This document shows positions 8,110 to 16,977 of a DNA stretch of 40,349 nt, piece after piece; the first letter of the stretch is position 1; each line of letters starts with the position of its first letter. The translations under genes and the position numbers were made by a program. The stretch is taken from assembly GCF_024359545.1 (NCBI RefSeq), contig NZ_JAKQZG010000020.1, forward strand, positions 1-40,349. Reading direction: 5' to 3'. The DNA is from Jiella marina (GTDB lineage Bacteria; Pseudomonadota; Alphaproteobacteria; Rhizobiales; Rhizobiaceae). The notes beneath the pieces were generated by a model. The model made no database searches and was not told where the DNA came from. It was given only the letters and a program-made list of their open reading frames with translations.

Positions 8110-8739
8110 TCAATTGGCATTGTCCGTCGGTGCTGCGGCGGGATCGGCATCCTGGATCGCGCCCTCGATCGAATCCGGGTCACCGGCCGGCGCAGCCTGA
8201 CCGTCGGCCGCCTCGGTCGCGCCGTCCCTCAACCCGTCGATCTGGTCGATGATCAGAGCCTCCGGATTCTCCGGCAGGGCGGCCACGAGCTGCTTGCCGA
8301 GATCGTCAAGAAACGGCTTCGACGCGGCTCCCGCGACCCATTCCGGCTGGTTCTCCGGCGCGAGCCAGTTGAAGAACAGCATGGCGACGACGACCAGAAG
8401 CAGGCCGCGCACCGCGCCGAACAGAAAGCCGAGCACCCGATCCAGCGCGCCGATGCGGCTGTCGATGATGAAATCGGCGATGCGAAGCGTGATGTAGGAG
8501 ACGATGATCAGCGTCACGATGAAGATCGCCGCCGCCGAAGCCGCCATCGCCACCGTGCGGTTGGCGATGTACTCGGCGGCATAGGGCGTCAGGAGGTCGT
8601 AGAACATGAAGGCCGCGACCGCCGCGACCAGCCAGGACACCACCGACAGGATCTCGCGGGAAAAGCCGCGCACCATGGCGAGCAGTGCCGAGACCAGCAT
8701 GATCGCGAACAGGATGGCATCGAGGAGGGTGACGGACAT
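8110..8739 (-). CDS. cvpA: CvpA family inner-membrane protein
   Basis: A 209-residue inner-membrane protein with four predicted helices in its first 130 residues, starting at LLDAILFAIMLVSALL and including the conserved RGFSREILS segment between helices one and two. The C-terminal 80 residues are soluble and Asp/Ala-rich. Family members are linked to colicin V production and envelope stress tolerance in enterobacteria; the molecular function is unsettled. Its place immediately upstream of purF supports the family call. The ATG at 8739 matches the family start. The acidic, low-complexity tail after residue 175 is probably disordered. Confidence 0.93.
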   Translation of the reverse strand: MSVTLLDAILFAIMLVSALLAMVRGFSREILSVVSWLVAAVAAFMFYDLLTPYAAEYIANRTVAMAASAAAIFIVTLIIVSYITLRIADFIIDSRIGALDRVLGFLFGAVRGLLLVVVAMLFFNWLAPENQPEWVAGAASKPFLDDLGKQLVAALPENPEALIIDQIDGLRDGATEAADGQAAPAGDPDSIEGAIQDADPAAAPTDNAN

Positions 8740-8859
8740 CAGATACGCTTCCGTGTACGATTGTTGGCCTGCGACCGCGAAAACACCGGATGAGGATGGA
8801 CGCGGGAGCCCCCATTAGCGGTTTGCGACGATTTTTTCATCAAAAGATTCACCAAACCG

Positions 8860-10263
8860 TCAATCATCGTCTGCGGACCGGCCACCGGCGCCGCCCGCGG
8901 CAACCTTCGCCACCAGATCCGGCAGCGCCTCGATCTCGGATACCGAAAGGCCGTGACCCTTCGGCAGATCGGCCGAGCTTTCCGGCAGGACGGCGCGACC
9001 GAAGCCGAGCTTTTCGGCTTCCTTGAGGCGCTGGGCGGCATGCGCCACGGGCCGCACGGCGCCCGACAGGCTGATTTCGCCGAAATAGACGCAGTCGGAC
9101 GGCAGCGGCGCGCCGGAAAGCGAGGAGACCAGCGCAGCCGCAACCGCCATGTCGGCGGCTGGTTCGGAAATCCGGAAGCCCCCCGCCACATTGAGGTAAA
9201 CGTCATGCTGGCCGAGCCGGACCCCGCAATGGGCGTCGAGCACGGCCAGAACCATGGCAAGGCGCGGCTGATCCCAACCGACGACGGCCCGGCGCGGTGT
9301 GCCGAGGGCCGAGGGCGCGACCAGCGCCTGGATCTCGACGAGAACCGGCCGCGTCCCCTCCATGCCCGCGAAGACGGCAGCGCCCGGCGCCTTGGCATTG
9401 CGCTCGCCGAGGAAGAGTTCGGACGGGTTCGCGACCTCGCGCAGGCCCTCCCCGCCCATCTCGAACACGCCGATCTCGTCGGTCGGGCCGAAGCGATTCT
9501 TCACCGTTCTGAGGATGCGGAAGTGATGGCCGCCCTCGCCTTCGAAATAGAGAACCGCGTCGACCATGTGCTCGACGACGCGCGGGCCGGCGATCTGCCC
9601 GTCCTTGGTGACATGGCCGACGAGGATCACCGCCGCGCCGGAGGCCTTGGCGTAACGGATCATCAGCTGGGCGGCCGTTCGGACCTGCGTGACCGTCCCC
9701 GGCGCGGCCTCGGCGGCATCGCTCCAGAGCGTCTGGACCGAATCGACGATGACGAGGTCGGGGCGCTTCGACTGCGAGAGTGTTGCGAGGATGTCTTCCA
9801 CATTCGTCTCGGCCAAGAGCTCGACGGAGGTGTCGGCCGCGGCAAGCCGCTGGGCGCGCAGCCGCACCTGGGCGACCGCCTCCTCACCGGAGACATAGAC
9901 GACGCCGTGCCCCCTTCGCGCGAGAGCGGCCGCGGCCTGCATCAAGAGCGTCGACTTGCCGATCCCCGGGTCACCGCCGATCAGGATCGCCGAACCCCGC
10001 ACGATGCCGCCGCCGGTCGCGCGGTCGAGTTCGGCAATGCCGGTGACGACGCGCGGCGCTTCCTCGATCTCGCCCGACAACGGCAGAAGCGCCGAGGGCC
10101 GGCCCTTGCGCTTCGACCCGCGCTGCGGCCCGCCGCCGATGCCGCCGGAAGAATTCTCCTCGACGATGGTGTTCCACTCGCCGCAGGCGTCGCACTTGCC
10201 CTGCCAGCGCGTATAAACCGCGCCGCAGGCCTGGCAGATGAAGGAGAGCTTGGGTTTCGCCAT
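8860..10263 (-). CDS. radA: DNA repair protein RadA
   Basis: RecA-related ATPase that promotes branch migration during recombination. The 467-residue protein starts at the ATG at 10263 (MAKPKLSF), giving the usual N-terminal C4 zinc finger: CQAC at residues 10-13 and CDAC at 24-27. Walker A is GGDPGIGKST, the RadA-specific KNRFG motif is in RTVKNRFGPTDE, and a C-terminal Lon-like domain follows. A longer frame reaches 10368 but that extension is unlike the family. It lies between alr/lysE and cvpA in the order usual for the group. The gap to cvpA is 120 bases. Confidence 0.97.
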   Translation of the reverse strand: MAKPKLSFICQACGAVYTRWQGKCDACGEWNTIVEENSSGGIGGGPQRGSKRKGRPSALLPLSGEIEEAPRVVTGIAELDRATGGGIVRGSAILIGGDPGIGKSTLLMQAAAALARRGHGVVYVSGEEAVAQVRLRAQRLAAADTSVELLAETNVEDILATLSQSKRPDLVIVDSVQTLWSDAAEAAPGTVTQVRTAAQLMIRYAKASGAAVILVGHVTKDGQIAGPRVVEHMVDAVLYFEGEGGHHFRILRTVKNRFGPTDEIGVFEMGGEGLREVANPSELFLGERNAKAPGAAVFAGMEGTRPVLVEIQALVAPSALGTPRRAVVGWDQPRLAMVLAVLDAHCGVRLGQHDVYLNVAGGFRISEPAADMAVAAALVSSLSGAPLPSDCVYFGEISLSGAVRPVAHAAQRLKEAEKLGFGRAVLPESSADLPKGHGLSVSEIEALPDLVAKVAAGGAGGRSADDD

Positions 10264-10484
10264 GGCACGCCCCATAACGCGCTGGGACGCGCAGCGAAAG
10301 CCATTGATCAGGGCCTCGGCCGATGTCCCGCTTCGCCTCGCCCAATGGCTGTTCCGAGGTCTGGACATTCGAAAAGGCTTTTCGCGGTGTGATCCGCAAC
10401 ACAGAGCGATCCGGTAGCCATCGCCTACACCGTCCTTGTCAGCAAACGGCGCATCGCCGCCCTACCAGCACAAGGAAAATACCC

Positions 10485-10721
10485 ATGTTACGCAAAGCAA
10501 TCCTGTCCGCGACCACCCTCGCGATCCTTTCCACTTCCGCGTTCGCAGCCATACCGGCCTCGACTTCCCTGGACATGCGAGTCTTCAAGACTGAGCGTGT
10601 TGTGGATCAGACTGAACAGTTCGAAGTCGCGCGGGCCACAAAGGCCAAGAACCGGAGAGTCAAAATCGTGCGCGAGAGGACCCGGGAGCTAAAAGGAGCG
10701 AAGGGCAGAAAGCGCAGGTGA
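10485..10721 (+). CDS. Small secreted, strongly basic protein, function unknown
   Basis: A 78-residue protein starting at the ATG at 10485, with AAGGAAA about seven bases upstream. Residues 1-21 form a textbook signal peptide (MLRKAILSATTLAILSTSAFA) with cleavage after AFA. The mature part of about 57 residues ends in a run dense in Lys and Arg (KAKNRRVKIVRERTRELKG and on to RKRR). There are no cysteines and no recognised domain. It is alone on the plus strand among minus-strand genes, so has its own promoter. It could bind acidic envelope polymers or nucleic acid, but that is a guess from charge only. The frame continues upstream to 10323 without family-like sequence. Confidence 0.7.
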   Translation: MLRKAILSATTLAILSTSAFAAIPASTSLDMRVFKTERVVDQTEQFEVARATKAKNRRVKIVRERTRELKGAKGRKRR

Positions 10722-10742
10722 GTGCCGCGCTTTCCTGAAATT

Positions 10743-10814
10743 CGCGAGGCTTCATCACCTCGCGCCTTTCTTCCTGTTCGACGACCGGCGGCTCCGTCGC
10801 CACCGGTCGTCGAA
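10743..10814. terminator. Two hairpins between convergent genes
   Basis: A 7-base stem (CGCGAGG 10743-10749 with CCTCGCG 10758-10764) is followed on the plus strand by CCTTTCTTCC. Next comes a perfect 12-base stem (TTCGACGACCGG 10777-10788 with CCGGTCGTCGAA 10803-10814). They lie between the small basic protein gene and the converging exporter gene. The stems are strong but the T tracts poor, so a terminator role is likely but not certain. Confidence 0.5.
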
Positions 10815-10832
10815 TCTGCGGCATCCTGCCCG

Positions 10833-11444
10833 TCAGCGATCCGCCAGAGCGAGCTTCATGCCAAGGCCGACGAAGGCGGCAGCGAAGATCCGGCGCAGCA
10901 CCGCCAACACGCTCGGTCGCTCGAGCACCTTGCGGCGAAATGAGGCGGCAAAGGCGCCGTAAAGCGCGAAGACCACGAAGGTCATCGCCATGAACGCGGC
11001 CGAGAGCTGCAGCATCTGGGCGAACGCTCCGGCCTCATCCGGCGCAACGAACTGCGGCAGGAAGGCGAAGAAGAAGATCGACAGCTTCGGATTGAGGACA
11101 TTGACGAGAATCGCCGAGACGATCACGTCGCGATCGCTGCGTTGTCGTGGCGAGGCCTCGACCCGGATGGGACCGGCCTCGCGAAGCGTCATCCACGCCA
11201 TGTAGAGAAGATAGGCAACGCCGAGATAGCGGATGATCTCGAAGGCCAGCGCACTCGCATGTAGGAGAGCCGCGAGCCCTGTCATCGCAGCAAGGATATG
11301 CGGGACGATTCCGAGCGTGCAGCCGAGCGCCGCGGTGAGCGCAGCGCGGAAGCCCCGCGACAGGCCGGCGGCGATCGTCACGACGACGCCCGTTCCCGGC
11401 GCGATGACGACGATGAACGCCGTCAGCAGGAAGTCCCAGCTCAT
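10833..11444 (-). CDS. LysE/RhtB family amino-acid exporter
   Basis: A roughly 203-residue inner-membrane protein of the LysE superfamily, which exports amino acids and related metabolites. Six hydrophobic segments can be traced, starting with SWDFLLTAFIVVIAPGTGVVVTIAAGLSRG-type sequence; PGTG near residue 20 corresponds to the conserved PGP motif of the family. The helices around YLGVAYLLYMAW are also typical. I prefer the ATG at 11444 (MSWDFLL) to the upstream ATG at 11459. It lies 51 bases downstream of alr, so the two may be co-transcribed, but that does not prove alanine as substrate. Confidence 0.88.
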   Translation of the reverse strand: MSWDFLLTAFIVVIAPGTGVVVTIAAGLSRGFRAALTAALGCTLGIVPHILAAMTGLAALLHASALAFEIIRYLGVAYLLYMAWMTLREAGPIRVEASPRQRSDRDVIVSAILVNVLNPKLSIFFFAFLPQFVAPDEAGAFAQMLQLSAAFMAMTFVVFALYGAFAASFRRKVLERPSVLAVLRRIFAAAFVGLGMKLALADR

Positions 11445-11495
11445 CCCCGTCCTCTCCAACTGTGCGGAATCAACCCGCGCCGAAACGAATAGCTC

Positions 11496-12656
11496 CTACG
11501 GCCAGACCCGCTCCACCCGTTTTCCGAGCGCTGTCAGAAGTTCATAGGAAATCGTGCCGGCGGCAGCGGCCACGTCGTCGATCGCGATGTTCGGGCCGAA
11601 GAACTCCGCCCGTGTCCCCGGCTCTACCAGGTCCTCCGGCATGTCGGTGACGTCCAGCAGCGTCAGGTCCATCGAGACGCGCCCGAGAACCGGCACGCGA
11701 TGGCCGGCAATGCAGGCTTCGGCGCCCGGGCTTTTGTCCCGGAGCGGAACACCCGCCCCGGAATCGGCCCTCAAATAGCCGTCGGCGTAGCCGAGGCCGA
11801 CTGTGGCGATGCGGGTGTCGCGGGAAAGCCGGGCTGCGCCGCCATAGCCCGCGGCCTCGCCGGCTTTCGCCGTACGCACCTGGAGGACGGCTGCCGTCAG
11901 CGTCGCGACCGGTTTCAGCTTGCCTTCAGACGCCGCGCCCGCCCGGCCGCCGTAAAGCGCGATCCCCGGCCGCGTCAGATCGAAGGCGTAGTCCGGGCCC
12001 AGAAAACAGCCGGCGGAATTGGCGAGCGAGCGGTCGACCTTCGGAAACTCAGCGGCGAGACGGAGGAACTGCGCGTGCTGGCGCTCACTCTGGGTGGTTT
12101 CCTCGTCGGCGCTGGCGAGGTGGCTCATCACGAGACAGACGTCGAGCGAACCCTCCATGGCAGCCGCGACGATGGGCAGATCATCGGCATCAAGGCCGAG
12201 GCGGTTCATGCCGGTCTCGAGCTGCAAGACAGCAGGAGCCCGGCAGTCGGCACGCTCCAATCCCTCGCCCCAGGCCGCGATGTCGGCCAAGCTGGAAAGG
12301 ACCGGGGTCAGCCGCGCTTCAAGACAAGCCGGAACCGCAGCAAGCTCCATGCCCTGGAGGACGTAGATCCGGGCCTCGCCGCAACCGGCTTCGTCGAGGC
12401 CCTGGCGAAGAGCGACGCCCTCTTCCATCCAGGCGACAAAGAAATCCCGGCAGCCGGCTTTGAACAGCGCGACCGCCACGCGGGTCGCGCCGAGGCCATA
12501 GCCGTTGGCTTTCACCGCCGCTCCGGTGCGGCCCTTGCCGTTCAGCGCGTCGAGCGTCCGCCAGTTCGCCTTCAGGGCCTCGATATCGATCGCAACGCGG
12601 GGCATCCGCGAGCGATCGATGGGTATTGCCTTAGGTGTCGAACGCGCTGTCGTCAT
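11496..12656 (-). CDS. alr: Alanine racemase
   Basis: PLP enzyme that interconverts L- and D-alanine for peptidoglycan. The 386-residue product has the PLP Lys49 in AVKANGYGLG, the second-domain motifs TGMNRLGL and LANSAGCF, and the C-terminal beta-domain segment RVSMDLTLLDVTD. The chosen start is the ATG at 12656 (MTTARST); an upstream frame to 12767 does not look like the family. It lies downstream of dnaB, from which it is separated by a hairpin repeat. The dnaB-alr-radA-cvpA-purF order is typical of Hyphomicrobiales, here with an exporter gene and a small secreted-protein gene inserted between alr and radA. Confidence 0.95.
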   Translation of the reverse strand: MTTARSTPKAIPIDRSRMPRVAIDIEALKANWRTLDALNGKGRTGAAVKANGYGLGATRVAVALFKAGCRDFFVAWMEEGVALRQGLDEAGCGEARIYVLQGMELAAVPACLEARLTPVLSSLADIAAWGEGLERADCRAPAVLQLETGMNRLGLDADDLPIVAAAMEGSLDVCLVMSHLASADEETTQSERQHAQFLRLAAEFPKVDRSLANSAGCFLGPDYAFDLTRPGIALYGGRAGAASEGKLKPVATLTAAVLQVRTAKAGEAAGYGGAARLSRDTRIATVGLGYADGYLRADSGAGVPLRDKSPGAEACIAGHRVPVLGRVSMDLTLLDVTDMPEDLVEPGTRAEFFGPNIAIDDVAAAAGTISYELLTALGKRVERVWP

Positions 12657-12823
12657 GTCATGCCCTGATCGAAGACGTTTGCCGGATACCCGCCTTGTGC
12701 GCGGCCACTTTAAGCCGCTGCCAGCCAGAATGCGGGGATGCCACGAACACGCTGGAAGCCAATGCATCGCTCCCGCAGCATTTACCCCCTCATAGACAGC
12801 ACAGGCTCCACGGGCAGCAGTAG

Positions 12824-12930
12824 CCCCTCATGGTGAGCCTGTCGAACCACGAGGGGCGCTTGGCACCAACCCGACTGCACGCTGGAGCCTTCACCCTCGT
12901 GGTTCGACAGGCTCACCATGAGGGTGAAGG
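12824..12930. repeat. BIME-like paired-hairpin repeat, family B
   Basis: Two hairpins in inverted orientation lie between dnaB and alr. The first is 12824-12856 (11-base arms, one mismatch), the second 12888-12930 (16-base arms, one mismatch). Their shared core, GTGAGCCTGTCGAACCAC, appears inverted in the second hairpin. The core resembles a dispersed repeat seen in many alphaproteobacterial genomes (established from memory, not searched). The flanking bases 12657-12990 contain no convincing gene. Confidence 0.8.
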
Positions 12931-12990
12931 TGTCGGCGCGCCCCGGCAACAACACGATCCAGTCTCGGAAAAACCGCCGTCCGGTCGCCC

Positions 12991-14478
12991 TTACTCGAAC
13001 CGCTCCGGCAGATAGTTCTCGTCCGCAAGGTCCGAGAAGCGGGTGTATTCGGCCTGGAAGGCAAGCGGGATGGTGGCGGTCGGGCCGTGACGCTGTTTGG
13101 CGACGATGACTTCGGCCTTGCCGCGCGCCTCGTTGAGCGCCTGTTCCCATTTCAAATGCTCGTCGGTGCCAGGTTTGGGTTCGCGATTGGCGAGATAATA
13201 CTCGTCGCGATAGACGAACATGACCACGTCGGCATCCTGCTCGATCGAGCCGGATTCGCGAAGATCGGCCAGCTGCGGGCGCTTGTCGTCGCGCGCTTCC
13301 ACCTGGCGGGAAAGCTGCGAGAGGGCGATGATCGGCACCTGCAACTCCTTCGCGAGCGCTTTGAGCCCGGTGGTGATCTCGGTGATTTCCTGCACGCGGT
13401 TCTGGGCTGCGGCGCGGGAGGAGCCCTGCATCAGCTGCACATAGTCGATGATCATCACGTCGAGACCGCGCTGGCGCTTCAGCCGCCGGGCTCGGGCCGC
13501 GAGCTGGGCGATCGAGATGCCGCCGGTCTGGTCGATATAGAGCGGCAGGCGCTGCATCATCTCCGAACAGGCGATCAGCTTGGTGAGCTCCTGATCGTTG
13601 ATCTGGCCACGCCGGATCTTCGAGGATGAAATCTCCGTCTGCTCGGAAATGATACGGGTGGCGAGCTGTTCGGCCGACATTTCGAGTGAGAAGAAGCCGA
13701 CGACGCCGCCATTCTTCGCCTTGAACGAGCCGTCGGCCTGTTCGGCGGGCTCATAAGCCGCGGCGATGTTGAAGGCGAGATTGGTGACGAGCGAGGTCTT
13801 GCCCATGGCGGGGCGGCCAGCGAGGATGATCAGGTCCGAGGGCTGAAGCCCGCCCATCAACCGGTCCATGGCCATGATGCCGGTGGAGATGCCCGACAGG
13901 CCGCCATCGCGGTCCTTGGCCGCCGTCGCCATCTGTACGGCCTGGGTGACGGCGTCGGTGAAGGACTGGAAGCCGCCATCGTAGCGGCCGGTCTCGGCGA
14001 GTTCGAACAGCCGCCGTTCGGCCTCCTCGATCTGCACTCGCGGCTCCATGTCGAGCGGGGCGTCGAAGGCGATGTTGACCATCTCCTCGCCGATGCCGAT
14101 CAGCGAGCGGCGCAGCGCCAGATCATAGACCGCCCGGCCATAGTCCAGCGTGTTGATGATCGTCGTCGCTTCGGCTGCGAGTCGCGCCAGATATTGCGCG
14201 ACGGTCATCTCGCCGATCTTCTCGTTCGCCGGCAGGAAGGTCTTGGCGGTGACCGGATTGGCGATCTTGCCCATCCGGATCATCTCGGAGGTCTTGGCGA
14301 AGATCTCCTTGTGGATCGGCTCGAAGAAGTGCTCGGGCTTCAGGAAATCATGAACGACGTAATAGGCGTCGTTGTTGACCAGGATCGCGCCCAGAAGCGC
14401 CTGTTCGGCCTCGATATTGGCCGGCGCCTCGCGATAGAGCGCTTCCTCTTCCTCGTATTTGCGCGCCGCTTCTGCCAT
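12991..14478 (-). CDS. dnaB: Replicative DNA helicase DnaB
   Basis: Hexameric 5'-3' helicase of the replication fork. The 495-residue product has the N-terminal primase-interacting domain (NIEAEQALLGAIL near residue 21) and the RecA-like C-terminal motor with Walker A GRPAMGKTSL, the H1a segment FSLEMSAEQLATR, Walker B VMIIDYVQLM, and the sensor QLSRQVEARDDKRP. No intein is present. The acidic N-terminal tail is short. In many relatives dnaB follows rpsF-rpsR-rplI; here grpE is upstream, with a 305-base gap containing a repeat, so this gene order has been rearranged or differs in this lineage. Confidence 0.97.
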   Translation of the reverse strand: MAEAARKYEEEEALYREAPANIEAEQALLGAILVNNDAYYVVHDFLKPEHFFEPIHKEIFAKTSEMIRMGKIANPVTAKTFLPANEKIGEMTVAQYLARLAAEATTIINTLDYGRAVYDLALRRSLIGIGEEMVNIAFDAPLDMEPRVQIEEAERRLFELAETGRYDGGFQSFTDAVTQAVQMATAAKDRDGGLSGISTGIMAMDRLMGGLQPSDLIILAGRPAMGKTSLVTNLAFNIAAAYEPAEQADGSFKAKNGGVVGFFSLEMSAEQLATRIISEQTEISSSKIRRGQINDQELTKLIACSEMMQRLPLYIDQTGGISIAQLAARARRLKRQRGLDVMIIDYVQLMQGSSRAAAQNRVQEITEITTGLKALAKELQVPIIALSQLSRQVEARDDKRPQLADLRESGSIEQDADVVMFVYRDEYYLANREPKPGTDEHLKWEQALNEARGKAEVIVAKQRHGPTATIPLAFQAEYTRFSDLADENYLPERFE

Positions 14479-14783
14479 GGCCGTCGCCCATCCCCGTGCC
14501 GTCCTCTCGAAAGGCGCTTGGATTACACCAAGCCGCGATTCGTCACAAAGGAAAGAAGCGGCCGATCAGCCGCGACGTCGTCACGCTTTGGATATGTGGA
14601 GAAGCTGGGGATCAGAGCGGGGACAAGTGTCGGCGCGAACATCGCCGGCGAACCGTTATGCCATGCGTCTTGTGTGCAGATAGCACTTCAGCACAAAGGC
14701 CGTCATCCCGTTCGTGAGCCGGGATGACGCGAGCAAGGGGTGGAGCACCAAGGGTACAAATCTCCACCCTTGGCCGGCGTTCG
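14479..14783. promoter_or_regulatory. 305-base gap between grpE and dnaB
   Basis: There is no convincing gene. The dnaB-proximal half presumably carries the dnaB promoter; it has a 6-base hairpin (GCTTGG 14516-14521 with CCAAGC 14528-14533). The grpE-proximal end holds the paired-hairpin repeat at 14701-14773. I could not assign promoter boxes. Confidence 0.5.
14701..14773. repeat. Paired-hairpin repeat, family C, downstream of grpE
   Basis: First hairpin: a perfect 10-base stem, CGTCATCCCG (14701-14710) with CGGGATGACG (14720-14729). Second: a perfect 8-base stem, CCAAGGGT (14748-14755) with ACCCTTGG (14766-14773). The second lies ten bases beyond the grpE stop codon and may aid termination. 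The GTCATCC head is shared with the repeats at 19620-19772 and 40188-40308. Confidence 0.75.
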
Positions 14784-15494
14784 TTAAGCCGCCCCATCCT
14801 CATCCGCCGTCGCATCGGCGGGCTTCTTTTCGGCCGGGGCCGGCTTCGGGCCGCCCTTGGAGACGCCGACCATCGCCGGACGCAGGACGCGTTCGCCGAT
14901 GGCGTAGCCGGCCTGGACGACCTGCAGGACAGTGCCGTTCGGAACCTCGGTGTTGGGAATCTCGAACATCGCCTGGTGGAAGTTCGGATCGAATCGCTGA
15001 CCTTCGGGATCGAGCTTCTTCACGCCATGCTTTTCGAGCGAGGACAACAACCCCTTCTCGGTCATGTCGACGCCTTCGATCAGCGCCTTCAGGCCGGAGG
15101 ATTCGTCGTTGCGATGCTCTTCGGGCACGGCGTCCAGCGCCCGAGCGAGATTGTCGGCAACCGAGAGCATCTCGCGAGCGAAGTTGGAGATGGCATAGGT
15201 GCGCGCATCCCTCACCTCCCGGGCCGTGCGTCGGCGCAGGTTCTCCATCTCGGCGGCCAGCCGCAGCATCCGGTCCTTGACGTCGGCGTTCTCGGCTTCC
15301 AGCGCCGCGATGCGCTCGGCCGTCGGATCGCCGCCGCCCTCCGCGTCATTCGCCGCTTCCTCATAGGCCGCGCCGGCGCCGCCCGCCCATTGCGAGGTCT
15401 GCGGCCCAGTCTTCGGCGCCTCGGAGGCCTGGCTGTCGTTCGCGGCCTCGGTCTCGGGAAGCTCGCCGTCGGATTTGCCGGTCTCGCTGATCAT
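14784..15494 (-). CDS. grpE: GrpE nucleotide exchange factor
   Basis: Dimeric cochaperone that drives ADP release from DnaK. The 236-residue product begins with an acidic, probably disordered tail of about 55 residues, followed by the long paired helix ([28 protein letters not shown] region) and the C-terminal beta domain with the family signature around [19 protein letters not shown]. The ATG at 15494 is preferred over the adjacent TTG at 15497, with AGGGTGA six bases upstream. The final 20 residues are Ala/Lys/Glu-rich. It lies 121 bases downstream of hrcA in the same direction, as in many Alphaproteobacteria. Confidence 0.96.
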   Translation of the reverse strand: MISETGKSDGELPETEAANDSQASEAPKTGPQTSQWAGGAGAAYEEAANDAEGGGDPTAERIAALEAENADVKDRMLRLAAEMENLRRRTAREVRDARTYAISNFAREMLSVADNLARALDAVPEEHRNDESSGLKALIEGVDMTEKGLLSSLEKHGVKKLDPEGQRFDPNFHQAMFEIPNTEVPNGTVLQVVQAGYAIGERVLRPAMVGVSKGGPKPAPAEKKPADATADEDGAA

Positions 15495-15615
15495 CAATCG
15501 TCACCCTGTGGTTTTGCGGTGCAAAGGTCTGCCGGCGCCGAATGACCTCACGCGGCGGGCGAACGTTGCACGAAAGCGTTATCGTTGCGGCATATCGAAT
15601 TGGCGGCGCCGAAAA

Positions 15616-16725
15616 TCAAGCCTCCCGGCTGCCTGCCTCGCGCGCCAGAAGTTGCGAGACGATGCGCGCGGTGTAATCCACCATCGGCACCACCCTGCGG
15701 TAATTGAGCCGCGTCGGACCGATCACCCCGACAGCGCCGACGACGCTCTCCGTGCCGCCCTTGTAGGGGGCGACGATGAGCGAAGAGCCCGACAGGGAAA
15801 ACAGCTTGTTCTCCGACCCGATGAAGATCCGAACGCCATTGCCGGTCTCGGCAAGGCCCAGAAGCTCGATCAGCCCGCTCTTGGTTTCCAGATCGTCGAA
15901 GAGGAGCCGCAACCGCTCGATGTCTTCGGCGGCCGAGATGTTCTCCAGAAGATTGGCCCGCCCGCGCACGATCAGCCGCGCCGGCTGGTCGGCGGACGCG
16001 CCGGACCAGATCGCCAGCCCCTGATCGACCAGCGCCTGGGACAGGAGATCGAGCGCCGTCGCCGTCTCGTCCTTCAGCGCCGCGATCCGCCCGCGCGCCT
16101 CGCCGAGCGTGCGGCCGACCACATGGGCATTGAGGAAATTGCCGGCCTCGACGAGCTGCGAGGCGGTCACGCCCGGCGGCAGGTCGAAGATGCGGTTTTC
16201 CACCTCGCCATTTTCGCCGACGAGCACCGCGAGGGCCTTCGTCGGCTCCAGCCGGATGAACTCGATATGCTTCAGCCTGAGATCGGACTTCGTCGTCACC
16301 ACGATCCCGGCGCCGCGCGACAGGCCCGACAGGAGATTGCTCGCCTCGGTCAGAAGATTGTCAAGCGGCCGCCCGTCGCCCACGAGCCGCACCTTCTCCT
16401 CGATCGCCTCGCGCTCCGAGGAGGCGAGATCGCCGGTTTCCAGAAAGGCATCGACGAAGAAGCGCAGGCCGAGTTCGGTCGGCAACCGCCCGGCCGAGAC
16501 GTGGGGCGCATAGATCAGCCCCAGCGCCTCCAGATCGCTCATGACGTTGCGCACGGAAGCCGGCGAGAGCGAGTTGGTCAAAAGTTTCGACAGCATGCGC
16601 GAGCCGACCGGCTCGCCCTGGTCGAGATAGCTCTCGACGATCAGGCGAAAGATATCACGGGCGCGCTCGTCCAGCGGCGGCGCGGGCGTGGGAGCCAAGT
16701 CACTGATGGACATGTCGAATGGCAT
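15616..16725 (-). CDS. hrcA: Heat-inducible transcription repressor HrcA
   Basis: Represses heat-shock genes, usually groESL, by binding the CIRCE inverted repeat. The 369-residue product has the N-terminal winged helix ([23 protein letters not shown], then [17 protein letters not shown]) and the conserved [12 protein letters not shown] segment, followed by the GAF-like domain; it ends near [17 protein letters not shown]. The ATG at 16725 (MPFDMSI) is chosen; the frame continues upstream to 16947 without family-like sequence. A second ATG lies at 16713. I found no CIRCE element upstream of hrcA or grpE, so its operator must be elsewhere. It is divergent from rph, as in related genomes. Confidence 0.95.
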   Translation of the reverse strand: MPFDMSISDLAPTPAPPLDERARDIFRLIVESYLDQGEPVGSRMLSKLLTNSLSPASVRNVMSDLEALGLIYAPHVSAGRLPTELGLRFFVDAFLETGDLASSEREAIEEKVRLVGDGRPLDNLLTEASNLLSGLSRGAGIVVTTKSDLRLKHIEFIRLEPTKALAVLVGENGEVENRIFDLPPGVTASQLVEAGNFLNAHVVGRTLGEARGRIAALKDETATALDLLSQALVDQGLAIWSGASADQPARLIVRGRANLLENISAAEDIERLRLLFDDLETKSGLIELLGLAETGNGVRIFIGSENKLFSLSGSSLIVAPYKGGTESVVGAVGVIGPTRLNYRRVVPMVDYTARIVSQLLAREAGSREA

Positions 16726-16939
16726 CGTCGGTTCTGCGATGGGACATGAGCTTAGTATAGGGATGAGGCGGGGCGGATGAAAGCCGAGGAATGGCAGTTC
16801 GCAGATGGCGCTCTCGCCGTCTCCTGAGACAAGGGTTGGCACTCGCCCGCCCCGGCCGCGCCAGTCCAACAAAACCCGTCGCGGGACCCTTTGCGCCGCT
16901 CTCGCATTCCGGCTACAAGCCCGGCGCAATAACGCGCTG

Positions 16940-16947
16940 TTAACCAT
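16940..16947 (+). promoter_or_regulatory. Possible CtrA half-site (TTAACCAT) before rph
   Basis: TTAACCAT matches the left half of the CtrA consensus of Caulobacter and rhizobia, 31 bases before the rph start. The second TTAA half at the expected spacing is missing (ATTC instead), so this is weak evidence of cell-cycle control. GAGG at 16966-16969 is the rph ribosome binding site. Confidence 0.25.
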
Positions 16948-16977
16948 AAAATTCTAAGCAAAAGCGAGGCATTTGCC

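Noticed and set aside
12824-12930. CRISPR array
   Set aside because: There are just two inverted hairpins, not several direct repeats with unique equal-length spacers, and no cas genes.
16940-16954. A full CtrA binding site before rph
   Set aside because: Only the TTAACCAT half is present; the second TTAA half is missing at the expected spacing.
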